A DNA stretch of 20,317 nucleotides, taken from positions 1-20,317 of the forward strand of contig CAZKTU010000108.1 of NCBI GenBank assembly GCA_964555675.1, read 5' to 3'. The notes beneath the pieces were generated by a model. It was not told the DNA's origin, did no database searches, and saw nothing but the letters and a program-made list of their open reading frames with translations. A program made the translations under genes and the position numbers. This document shows positions 7,993 through 16,503 of this stretch, piece after piece (positions within the stretch are counted from its first letter, which is position 1; every line of letters begins with the position of its first letter). This DNA is from CAIWXH01 sp964555675 (GTDB taxonomy: Bacteria; Chloroflexota; Chloroflexia; Chloroflexales; Chloroflexaceae).

Positions 7993-8041
7993 ATGACGCC
8001 GCGCGAGAGCGCCTCGTCCAGGCGTCCCCGCGCGGCGTCAT
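7993..8041 (-). terminator. 13-bp stem-loop at the 3' end of the ATP synthase operon
   Basis: ATGACGCCGCGCG (7993-8005) is perfectly complementary to CGCGCGGCGTCAT (8029-8041). The 23-nt apical part folds further (CGCCT against AGGCG). It begins 26 bases after the atpC stop and precedes the mreB -10 box. The downstream minus-strand sequence CAAATTG has few T, so it may work as a terminator or as a 3' end stabiliser of the atp mRNA. Confidence 0.6.
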
Positions 8042-8067
8042 TGTACCCACCACAGCGACTGTCGCGC

Positions 8068-8481
8068 CTACTGGCGCCGCACGTCCTTCAGGCGCGAGAC
8101 CTGCAGACGCACCATCTCCTTGCGCAGCTTGGCCTCGGCGAGGGCCAGGTCTTGCTCGGACTGGGCCATCTGCTTGCGCTCCTCGGCCTGGCGCCGGGCT
8201 TCCTCGGCCCGCGCCTCGTCGATCTCGTCGGCCCGCTCGACCGTATCGGCCAGGATGGTGACCCGCGTGGGCAGGACCTCCATGAAGCCGCCCGAGACGG
8301 CGAAGGGTGTGCGCACCCCGCCCTTGATGATGCCCAACTCGCCGGGCGCGAGGATGGTGAGCAGAGGCGTATGGCGCGGCAGGATGCCCACCCGCCCGTC
8401 CTTGGTCGGCGCGCTGATCATATCCACATCGTCCGAGAGCACGACCCGCTCCGCGGTGACGATCTCAAGATGGATCGGCAT
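8068..8481 (-). CDS. atpC: F1 ATP synthase subunit epsilon (137 aa)
   Basis: Central-stalk subunit that couples gamma rotation and can inhibit ATP hydrolysis. The N-terminal beta-sandwich is clear: LEIVTAERVVLSDDVDMISAP (5-25), GRVGILPRHTPLLTIL (29-44) and FAVSGGFMEVLPTRVTILAD (60-79). The C-terminal part (82-137) is a charged helical hairpin rich in Glu, Ala, Arg and Gln that forms the regulatory arm, so this is the long, two-helix form. Last gene of the atp operon, 15 bases after the atpD stop. The ribosome site is weak (GGGTG), suggesting dependence on translation of atpD. Confidence 0.95.
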   Translation of the reverse strand: MPIHLEIVTAERVVLSDDVDMISAPTKDGRVGILPRHTPLLTILAPGELGIIKGGVRTPFAVSGGFMEVLPTRVTILADTVERADEIDEARAEEARRQAEERKQMAQSEQDLALAEAKLRKEMVRLQVSRLKDVRRQ

Positions 8482-8496
8482 AGTTACACCCGTCTA

Positions 8497-9924
<1,428 letters not shown>

Positions 9925-9940
9925 TACACGTCTCCTGTAT

Positions 9941-9959
9941 GGGCGCAGCATGCTGGCCC
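9941..9959 (-). repeat. Hairpin in the atpG-atpD spacer
   Basis: The self-complementary CAGCATGCTG (9946-9955) is extended by GGGC/GCCC arms (9941-9944 and 9956-9959) with one bulged base. It lies 16 bases upstream of the atpD start, immediately before its AGGAG ribosome site, so it could affect translation or processing of the beta message. Confidence 0.45.
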
Positions 9960-9974
9960 TTACATACCTGTCTG

Positions 9975-10850
9975 TTAAGCGTCGGCCAGGGCCGCGGCGC
10001 CCGAGGAGATCTCGCTGACCTCTTTGGTGATCGCCGCCTGGCGGGCCTTGTTATAAGTCAGGGTCAGGTCGCGCACCAGGTCCTTCGCGCTCTTGGTGGC
10101 GTTGCGCATCGCCACCATCTGGGCCGAGTAGAAGCTGGCGATCGACTCGAGGATGGCCTGGTAGATCTGCGTCTCGACGTAGCGCGGCAGCAGCTCCTCG
10201 AGCACCGACTCCTGGCTTGGTTCGTAGGTGAAGTCGAGCCGGCTGTTCCCACTCTCCTCGGGCGCGTCCACCGGCACCAGCTTCTTAAGCGTGGGCCGCT
10301 GCACCAGCGTGTTGATGAACTCGCTGTAGACGATATAGACCTCGCTGTACTCGCCGGCCTGGGTCCGGCTGAGGGCGTCGGTCGCCACGCCGAGGATCTG
10401 CTCGAGGCCGGGCGCATCGCCCAGCTTGATCGCCTCGGCCCGCAGGTTCTGGCCGGTGCGGCTGAGGAAGTCGCGGCCCTTCTTGCCATAGGCGAAGGTG
10501 TCGACCGTGCGCCCCAGCTCTTTCTGCTCGAAGATGAAGCGGCCGACCCGCCGCAGCACATTCGAGGTCAGGCTGCCCGAGAGGCCGCGGTCGGGGGTGA
10601 CCACAATCAGGGCCACCTTGCCGGTGTCGGGGCGCACGTCGAGCAGGGTGCCCCGACGCGAGCCGCCGACCATGCGGCTGGTCAGGTCGCCGATGATGTC
10701 GCGCATGCGGTCGGCGTAGGGCCTGGTCGCCAGCACATTGCGCTGAGCGCGCCGCATCTTCGAGGCCGCGACCATCTCCATCGCGCGGGTGATCTGGCCC
10801 ACGTTCTTGACCGAGCGGATGCGCCGTTTGATCTCGCGGCTAGATGCCAT
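9975..10850 (-). CDS. atpG: F1 ATP synthase subunit gamma (291 aa)
   Basis: The rotating central shaft. The N-terminal helix is classic: MASSREIKRRIRSVKNVGQI followed by TRAMEMVAASKMRRAQ (21-36). The Rossmann-like middle has VALIVVTPDRGLSGSLTSNV (79-98). The C-terminal helix contains SAQMVAMRNATKSAKDLV and ends near LTYNKARQAAITKEVSEI. The usual gamma signature ESxASEHxARM is here ESIASFYSAQM, a mild variation. Length is normal. The ATG at 10850 has GAAGGG ten or so bases upstream. Preceded by a 59-base spacer with a strong 11-bp stem. Confidence 0.96.
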   Translation of the reverse strand: MASSREIKRRIRSVKNVGQITRAMEMVAASKMRRAQRNVLATRPYADRMRDIIGDLTSRMVGGSRRGTLLDVRPDTGKVALIVVTPDRGLSGSLTSNVLRRVGRFIFEQKELGRTVDTFAYGKKGRDFLSRTGQNLRAEAIKLGDAPGLEQILGVATDALSRTQAGEYSEVYIVYSEFINTLVQRPTLKKLVPVDAPEESGNSRLDFTYEPSQESVLEELLPRYVETQIYQAILESIASFYSAQMVAMRNATKSAKDLVRDLTLTYNKARQAAITKEVSEISSGAAALADA

Positions 10851-10861
10851 ACTATACCCTT

Positions 10862-10898
10862 CCAGGGAGGGCGCCAGGGAGGGCCGGGCCCTCCCTGG
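10862..10898 (-). repeat. Direct repeat plus perfect 11-bp inverted repeat in the atpA-atpG spacer
   Basis: CCAGGGAGGGCG (10862-10873) is repeated as CCAGGGAGGGC (10874-10884), which pairs perfectly with GCCCTCCCTGG (10888-10898) around a 3-nt CGG loop. The right arm could pair with either left copy, giving two exclusive folds. The core GGAGGGC-n3-GCCCTCC is shared with the hairpin at 5087-5107. It stands between the atpA stop and the atpG ribosome site. Confidence 0.7.
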
Positions 10899-10909
10899 GA
10901 AGACCAGCC

Positions 10910-12475
<1,566 letters not shown>

Positions 12476-12555
12476 CAATCTGCTCCATCGAAACTAGAAG
12501 GCCGGGGGCCTGCGGGCGCACTACCGTCCGTCAGCCACCAGCCTTGCCCAGAGTT

Positions 12556-12597
12556 GTGAGGCCTGGAGCGGCGTTCGCCGCCCCAGGCGCGTCTCAC
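12556..12597 (-). repeat. Long imperfect hairpin in the atpH-atpA spacer
   Basis: Nested arms GTGAG/CTCAC (12556-12560, 12593-12597), CCTGG/CCAGG and GCGGC/GCCGC close on a GTTC loop, giving about 15 pairs with small internal loops. It begins directly after the atpH stop (12603) and ends about 80 bases before the atpA start. No T-run follows, so read-through into atpA is expected; a role in mRNA processing or stability is plausible. Confidence 0.55.
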
Positions 12598-12602
12598 GCC
12601 TT

Positions 12603-13094
12603 CTAGCTAGCAAGCATATTGCGCTGGATGGCGCCGAGCCTGGTGCGCAGGCTGTTGTCGAGCACCTGGTCGCCCACGCGAATGATCAGGCCGCCGATCA
12701 GCGAGGGGTCGGTCTCGAAGCTGACCATGACGTCGGCGCCATAGCGCGCGCGCAGGTCGCTCGTGATCGTCGCCTGCTGGGCCTCGCTCAGCACCACGGC
12801 GCTCGTGATCGTCGCGTCGAGGGCCTCGGCGGGCGCGCCCGCCGCGTAGCCGGCGAAGGCCTCGACCACCTCGGGCACCTGATCGAGCAGGCCCTCGCGG
12901 GCCAGGCCGTTCAGAAAGTTGCGGACCTGGGGCAGGGCGTCGGCGGGCAGGGCCGCATCGATCTGCTGCGCAGCGTCGCCCGGGCCCAGGGTTGCCAGCT
13001 TGGGCGCCGCCGCCCTGAGCTGCTCGAGGGCTTTGCCAACCAGCGAGTCGTACAGTGCGCCGGCGATCGCCCTGGCATCTGCTGTCGTTGCCAT
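12603..13094 (-). CDS. atpH: F1 ATP synthase subunit delta (163 aa)
   Basis: Peripheral-stalk cap joining alpha to the b dimer. The strongest evidence is the C-terminal signature DPSLIGGLIIRVGDQVLDNSLRTRL (129-153), preceded by helices typical of the N-terminal bundle (ARAIAGALYDSLVGKALEQL; VRNFLNGLAREGLLDQVPEVVEAF). The frame opens 17 codons earlier, but that upstream stretch falls within a 12-bp hairpin and looks unlike the family; the ATG at 13094 gives the normal N-terminus MATTADARAIAGALY. The ribosome site is weak (ACGAGAA). At 163 residues it is a little shorter than the common 175-185. It sits between atpF and atpA as expected. Confidence 0.93.
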   Translation of the reverse strand: MATTADARAIAGALYDSLVGKALEQLRAAAPKLATLGPGDAAQQIDAALPADALPQVRNFLNGLAREGLLDQVPEVVEAFAGYAAGAPAEALDATITSAVVLSEAQQATITSDLRARYGADVMVSFETDPSLIGGLIIRVGDQVLDNSLRTRLGAIQRNMLAS

Positions 13095-13108
13095 ATCGTT
13101 CTCGTGGT

Positions 13109-13142
13109 GCCGCAGGTCGGAGCAGAGGCCCCGACCTGCGGC
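13109..13142 (-). repeat. Perfect 12-bp stem in the atpF-atpH spacer
   Basis: GCCGCAGGTCGG (13109-13120) pairs with CCGACCTGCGGC (13131-13142) around a 10-nt loop. It fills almost the entire 54-base gap, starting 6 bases after the atpF stop codon and ending 14 bases before the atpH ATG. On the mRNA it would lie just upstream of the weak atpH ribosome site. Confidence 0.7.
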
Positions 13143-13148
13143 CATGGG

Positions 13149-13643
13149 CTAGTTGCGGCGGTCGAGGGCGGCGAGCGACTCAGCGATCAGCTTGTCGTGG
13201 CCACCGGCCTTCAGCTCGGCGTCGAGGACCTGGCTCGCGGTCAGTGTGACCAGCTCGGCGATCTGATTCTTCGCCTCGCGCAACATCTGGTCGCGCTCGG
13301 TGATCGCCTGGGTCCGGGCCTCTTCGCGCAGGCGCTCGGCCTCCTTGCGGGCCTGAGCCAGAATCTCGGCCTCCTGGGCCTTCGCCCGATCCTGGGCCTG
13401 GGCCACAATCGCCGCGGCCTCCTGGCGTCCCTTGGCGATCTCGGCATCGTAGTCGCGCTTGGCGTTGGCGAGCTGCTGCTTCACCTGGTCGGCCTCGCGC
13501 AGGCTGGCCTCGATCCGCGCCGTGCGATCACTCAGCATCTTGGAGACCGGCTTGTAGAGCAGCGTCCACAGCAGCCAGACCACCACGCCGAAGTTGATCA
13601 GCTGGGCGAGGAACAGGTTCAGGTTAATCCCTAGTGCTTCCAC
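13149..13643 (-). CDS. atpF: Fo ATP synthase subunit b (164 aa)
   Basis: Peripheral stalk. One N-terminal membrane helix, INLNLFLAQLINFGVVVWLLWTLLY (about 6-30), is followed by KPVSKMLSDRTARIEASLREA and then a long Ala/Glu/Gln/Arg/Lys helix to the end that would form the dimeric coiled coil contacting delta. I chose the GTG at 13643 because GGAGG lies five bases upstream and the resulting VEALGINLN start matches the family; the frame also opens at a GTG seven codons earlier (13664). Single b gene, so a homodimer is expected rather than the b/b' pair of phototrophic proteobacteria and cyanobacteria. Confidence 0.93.
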   Translation of the reverse strand: MEALGINLNLFLAQLINFGVVVWLLWTLLYKPVSKMLSDRTARIEASLREADQVKQQLANAKRDYDAEIAKGRQEAAAIVAQAQDRAKAQEAEILAQARKEAERLREEARTQAITERDQMLREAKNQIAELVTLTASQVLDAELKAGGHDKLIAESLAALDRRN

Positions 13644-13669
13644 CTCATCCTCCGTACCTGGCACGCTGC

Positions 13670-13900
13670 CTACTGAATGACGCCGAAGGCGATCATGAAC
13701 GAGATCACCAGGCCGAAGATGGCGAGCGCCTCGGTGAAGGCGATGCCGATGAACATATACTGGACGAGGGTGTTCTCCATCTCGGGGTTGCGGCCCATCG
13801 CCTGCAGGGCGCCGGCCACAATGATACCCACACCGATGCCGGGGCCGATGGCGGCGAGGCCGATGGCGAGGGCGGTCGCAACGAGGTTCAGGCCTTCCAT
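13670..13900 (-). CDS. atpE: Fo ATP synthase subunit c (76 aa)
   Basis: Two-helix hairpin that forms the rotor ring. Helix 1: LVATALAIGLAAIGPGIGVGIIVAGAL with the glycine-rich packing face; polar loop GRNPE (36-40) that contacts gamma/epsilon; helix 2: YMFIGIAFTEALAIFGLVISFMIAF with the ion-carrying carboxylate Glu57. The helix-1 site that is Gln in sodium-type rings is Val here (GPGIGVG) and the residue after Glu57 is Ala rather than Ser/Thr, so proton rather than sodium coupling is expected. ATG at 13900 with a strong AAGGAGG ten bases upstream, fitting the high copy number needed. No duplicate copy follows. Confidence 0.97.
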   Translation of the reverse strand: MEGLNLVATALAIGLAAIGPGIGVGIIVAGALQAMGRNPEMENTLVQYMFIGIAFTEALAIFGLVISFMIAFGVIQ

Positions 13901-13966
13901 TGTCTTCGGTCCTCCTTAAGTATTGGCTCGGAAGTCAGTAGTCCTGTGTCACGTGTCGCGGCAGAC

Positions 13967-14935
13967 CTAGTGGGCCTGCTGGCTCGCGCCATGCTTCTCG
14001 TCGAGATGCTCGCCCTCGTGCTCGTGACTCGTTGTGGCGATGCTCAGGAACGCCATCGTGAGCAGGGCGAAGACCAGGGCCTGGATGAAGCCGACGAAGA
14101 TCTCAAAGGCGTAGATCGGCATCGGCAGCACCAGCGGCACCATAAAGGTCAGCACCGCAATCAGCACCTCGCCGGCGAAGATGTTGCCGAAGAGACGCAG
14201 GGCCAGCGCGATCGGCTTGATAATCTCCGAGATGAACTCGATGATCCCCACGAAGGACATGATGCCCTTCAGGTTGAAGAACTTCGAGAGGTAGCCGATG
14301 CCCAGGGTGCGGAAGCCCCAGTACTCGAAGAAGACGAACGAGAGCAGTCCGAGGGCCAGGGTGAAGTTGAGGTCGGTGCTCGGGGGCCGCAGCCAGGGCA
14401 CGAGCTTCTGACCCTCGGCGCAGCTGATGTAGGGGTTGTGCCCCTCGGCCGCCGCCGGCATCAGCTGGATCGAGCCGGCCTTCGGGCCTTCCTGAACCAG
14501 GGCCAGGCGTGCGGCGGCTTCGCTCTCAGCTTTGCAGACCCCGATCGAGCTGCCGCCCGGCACCAGGCCGAGCCAGTTCGAGGTGAGCACAAAGAGGAAG
14601 ATTGTAGCAACCAGGGGCCAGGCGACATTGATAAACTTCGGGCTGATGTTCTTCAGCACTCCGTAGAGCGCCTCCAGGATGGCCTCGAGCACGTTCTGCA
14701 GCCCCCGCGGCACCATCTGCATGTTGCGGGTGGCGAAAAACGCCAGGCCAACCAGGATCACATCCACGATCAGGGCCGTCAGCAGCGCGTTCGTGACCGT
14801 GAAGCCCCCGATGCTGAAGAGCTTCTCGGCGGCCACCTCGACGTGGGGATCCCCACTGTAGAGGAAGCTCCGGCTCGCGACTGCGACCGCGAGGAGTACG
14901 ACCACAATCACGATTGTTCGTAAACGTCCTGACAA
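13967..14935 (-). CDS. atpB: Fo ATP synthase subunit a (322 aa)
   Basis: Stator half-channel subunit. The essential arginine is Arg247 in KPIALALRLFGNIFAGEVLI (240-259); other family landmarks are FVLTSNWLGLVPG (115-127) and STDLNFTLALGLLS (186-199). Hydrophobic segments: 7-20, 47-67, 104-124, 190-204, 225-245 and 252-300. The start is a TTG at 14935, supported by GGAGGAGGAGG seven bases upstream; no ATG or GTG gives a comparable site. The loop between the second and third family helices (about 128-185) is some 25-30 residues longer than in E. coli and holds two cysteines, Cys134 and Cys172. The C-terminus is a His/Glu-rich tail (SHEHEGEHLDEKHG). First gene of the operon; no atpI precedes it. 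Confidence 0.95.
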   Translation of the reverse strand: MSGRLRTIVIVVVLLAVAVASRSFLYSGDPHVEVAAEKLFSIGGFTVTNALLTALIVDVILVGLAFFATRNMQMVPRGLQNVLEAILEALYGVLKNISPKFINVAWPLVATIFLFVLTSNWLGLVPGGSSIGVCKAESEAAARLALVQEGPKAGSIQLMPAAAEGHNPYISCAEGQKLVPWLRPPSTDLNFTLALGLLSFVFFEYWGFRTLGIGYLSKFFNLKGIMSFVGIIEFISEIIKPIALALRLFGNIFAGEVLIAVLTFMVPLVLPMPIYAFEIFVGFIQALVFALLTMAFLSIATTSHEHEGEHLDEKHGASQQAH

Positions 14936-14942
14936 CGCGATA

Positions 14943-14953
14943 CCTCCTCCTCC
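14943..14953 (-). promoter_or_regulatory. Extended ribosome binding site deciding the atpB TTG start
   Basis: On the minus strand GGAGGAGGAGG ends seven bases before the TTG at 14935. It offers several overlapping registers of anti-SD pairing, which may compensate for the weak start codon. Confidence 0.75.
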
Positions 14954-15094
14954 ACGGACACCGGTGCTCCGAGTGCGACGAGATTACTTGCAGCGAGTCG
15001 CTCGATCGACAAGGTCGCGCGTGTGCAGTGGGGCGACAACGCCACCCTGGCCCTCCACTTGGGCCATTTTTGGTTTGTTCCGTCCTTCACAAAC

Positions 15095-15123
15095 AGCATA
15101 ACACAGGTAGACTGTTTGCGCAA
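15095..15123 (-). promoter_or_regulatory. Proximal candidate promoter of the atp operon
   Basis: Minus strand TTGCGC (15118-15123), a 17-base spacer, and TATGCT (15095-15100). Each hexamer matches 4 of 6 consensus bases with ideal spacing. The start would fall near 15088, giving a leader of about 150 nt. Confidence 0.5.
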
Positions 15124-15181
15124 GCGGGTGATGCTACGAAGACGGAACTATCTGGTTTTCATAGGGGCCGGACCGCTGCCG

Positions 15182-15210
15182 AGTATACCATAGCCCAGTG
15201 TGACGGGCAA
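15182..15210 (-). promoter_or_regulatory. Distal candidate promoter of the atp operon
   Basis: Minus strand TTGCCC (15205-15210), a 17-base spacer, and TATACT (15182-15187; 5 of 6). It lies directly after the stem that closes the upstream gene, which is the expected place for an operon promoter. Leader length would be about 240 nt. Confidence 0.5.
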
Positions 15211-15220
15211 ATCATGTGCA

Positions 15221-15248
15221 AAGCCAGGGAGGCGCACCCCCCTGGCTT
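15221..15248 (-). terminator. Terminator-like stem after the Roadblock gene
   Basis: AAGCCAGGG (15221-15229) pairs with CCCTGGCTT (15240-15248), a perfect 9-bp stem with a 10-nt loop, 20 bases beyond the stop of the upstream minus-strand gene. The 3' arm ends in TTTG, a very short U stretch. It separates the signalling operon from the atp operon promoters. Confidence 0.5.
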
Positions 15249-15268
15249 CACAGCGCTCGCAGGCCCAG

Positions 15269-16411
15269 CTACTTGTCGAAGGCCTCGCGCAGCTCGCGGA
15301 TCGCCCGCTTGGCGTTGATCCAGACCGCGCCGATCTTCGACGAGGCCACTTTCTTGTTGAAGACCAGCACCAGCAGGAAGCGCTGCATGACGTCGAAGCA
15401 GTAGAGGTCGACGTTCACGCCCTCGTGAATATAGACGCTGGTGGCGTCCTCCTCGCGCAGCTGCCGCGCCACCTCGCCGGTCGTCGAGAAGCCCGTCGAC
15501 AGCAGCGGCAGCACAATCACCATGGGCAGGTTCGTCGCCGAGCCGACCTCGACCAAGGTCATGCCGGCCCGATCGGTGAGCATGATGCTCTGGGTCCCCA
15601 GATCCTGGGCCAGGTTGCTCATCACCGTGCGGATGGCGCTCACGTTCTTCTCGGTGACCACCACGCTGCCCGAGCTGCCGCGCCAGGCCCCCGCGCCGCT
15701 GTCTACGGCCTCGGCGGGCTGCGCGGGGGGCGCCGCCCGCTGGGGCTCGGGCGCCGGGTTGCGCGCCGCCGCGGCCTTGCTGCGCGCCGCCAGCCCGCCC
15801 TTCGCCGGGGCAGGGCTCGCCGCGGCCGCAGCCGCCGCCGCAGCCTCTGCCTCGCGCTCGGCCCGCGACGGCAGGGTCACCCGCGCCGGCGTAAAGTCGC
15901 GCCGCTCGCTCGCCCCGCCCGCCGCCGGCGTCGCCACCCGGGCCTGGGGCGCCGGCGACACAGGCCGCACACCCATGCGCGTCGCCTTGGGGGCCGGCTC
16001 AGGCTCGGGCTCGGGCTCCGGCTCGGGCTGCGCCGCCACCGCCGCAACCTCTGCGGCCGCGCTCGCCGCCGCGTCCAGGGTCGCCCGCAGCTCGTCCGGC
16101 GAGATCGGGCCCGAGAGAAACTTGAACACTCCGGCCGCCTCAGCCTCGCCCCTGGCCGAGTCGTCACTCGGGCTGTAGAGCACCACGCGCGTGAGCACCT
16201 CAAAGTTCGGTAGAATCTCGGCCAGCTCGACGCCCGTCATCCCGGGCAGGTCGACCTCGGCGAGCAGGGCCTCGGGCGGATTGCTGCGCAGCTCCCAGAG
16301 GGCGTCATTGGCCGAGTCGAATAGCTGCACGCTCACTGCGTCGCCAAGCTGGCCGGCCAGGCCCCGCAGCGACGCGTTCTCGGTCGCGACGACGATCAGT
16401 CGGTAGGTCAT
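15269..16411 (-). CDS. Receiver-like domain (no phosphorylation site) joined to a Roadblock/LC7 domain (380 aa)
   Basis: Residues 3-115 have the shape of a response-regulator receiver (LIVVATENASLRGL; ALLAEVDLPGMTGVELAEIL; VVLYSPSDD; GVFKFLSGPISPDEL). The key residues are changed: the acidic pair is Thr10-Glu11, the phospho-acceptor Asp is Glu52, and the switch Lys before PI is Gly101. Residues 116-245 are a low-complexity linker of Ala, Pro and Glu with a (PE)n run at 129-138. Residues 248-378 match a Roadblock/LC7 fold (VVTEKNVSAIRTVMSNLAQD; SIMLTDRAGMTLVEVG; GVNVDLYCFDVMQRFLLVLVF), a class that binds or regulates small Ras-like GTPases such as MglA. The gene follows the hybrid kinase by 92 bases. 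It is probably a phosphorylation-independent adaptor; the partner is unknown. Confidence 0.82.
   Translation of the reverse strand: MTYRLIVVATENASLRGLAGQLGDAVSVQLFDSANDALWELRSNPPEALLAEVDLPGMTGVELAEILPNFEVLTRVVLYSPSDDSARGEAEAAGVFKFLSGPISPDELRATLDAAASAAAEVAAVAAQPEPEPEPEPEPAPKATRMGVRPVSPAPQARVATPAAGGASERRDFTPARVTLPSRAEREAEAAAAAAAAASPAPAKGGLAARSKAAAARNPAPEPQRAAPPAQPAEAVDSGAGAWRGSSGSVVVTEKNVSAIRTVMSNLAQDLGTQSIMLTDRAGMTLVEVGSATNLPMVIVLPLLSTGFSTTGEVARQLREEDATSVYIHEGVNVDLYCFDVMQRFLLVLVFNKKVASSKIGAVWINAKRAIRELREAFDK
15996..16030 (+). repeat. GGCTCG-type hexanucleotide repeat encoding Pro-Glu
   Basis: About six tandem units of GGCTCG with single-base variants, which on the minus strand encode the alternating Pro-Glu run of the linker in the Roadblock protein. 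Copy number could vary by slippage without shifting the frame, since the unit is six bases. Confidence 0.7.
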
Positions 16412-16486
16412 TGCCGTCTCTCACCCTGTGTTCGCGGGGACCCTCTCGCGCGCCGCTTGACGTAGCTCCCGCCTCAGACTGGCCGT

Positions 16487-16492
16487 AGTATA
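16487..16492 (-). promoter_or_regulatory. Possible internal -10 box before the Roadblock gene
   Basis: Minus-strand TATACT (5 of 6 matches) lies 76 bases before the ATG at 16411, just past the kinase stop. There is no recognisable -35 at 16-18 bases. It may allow some independent transcription of the last gene. Confidence 0.3.
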
Positions 16493-16503
16493 CCCCATCC
16501 CTA

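Larger units (their letters stand above)
14936..15268. other. 333-base intergenic control region before the ATP synthase operon
   Basis: No convincing protein gene. In minus-strand order it holds a terminator-like stem (15248-15221), two candidate promoters (15210-15182 and 15123-15095), and a leader of about 150-240 nt ending in the atpB ribosome site. The stretch near 15061-15120 is clearly richer in A/T than its surroundings, as expected for a promoter. A 27-codon frame (ATG at 15067 to TAA at 14984) lies in the leader but lacks a close ribosome site. Confidence 0.7.

Noticed and set aside
9925..9951. Nine-codon upstream extension of atpD
   Set aside because: The sequence (MLRPYRRRV) does not fit the family, and the ATG at 9924 has a well-placed AGGAG.
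13095..13145. 17-codon upstream extension of atpH
   Set aside because: It is encoded by the 12-bp hairpin between atpF and atpH and lacks resemblance to delta subunits.
14908..15123. 71-codon minus-strand open frame upstream of atpB, at the usual place of atpI
   Set aside because: It overlaps the atpB start, has no transmembrane segment as AtpI would, begins inside the predicted promoter, and its sequence resembles no family I know.
15996..16030. Tandem GGCTCG units considered as a CRISPR or regulatory repeat
   Set aside because: Units are contiguous without spacers and lie inside a coding frame, where they simply encode Pro-Glu.
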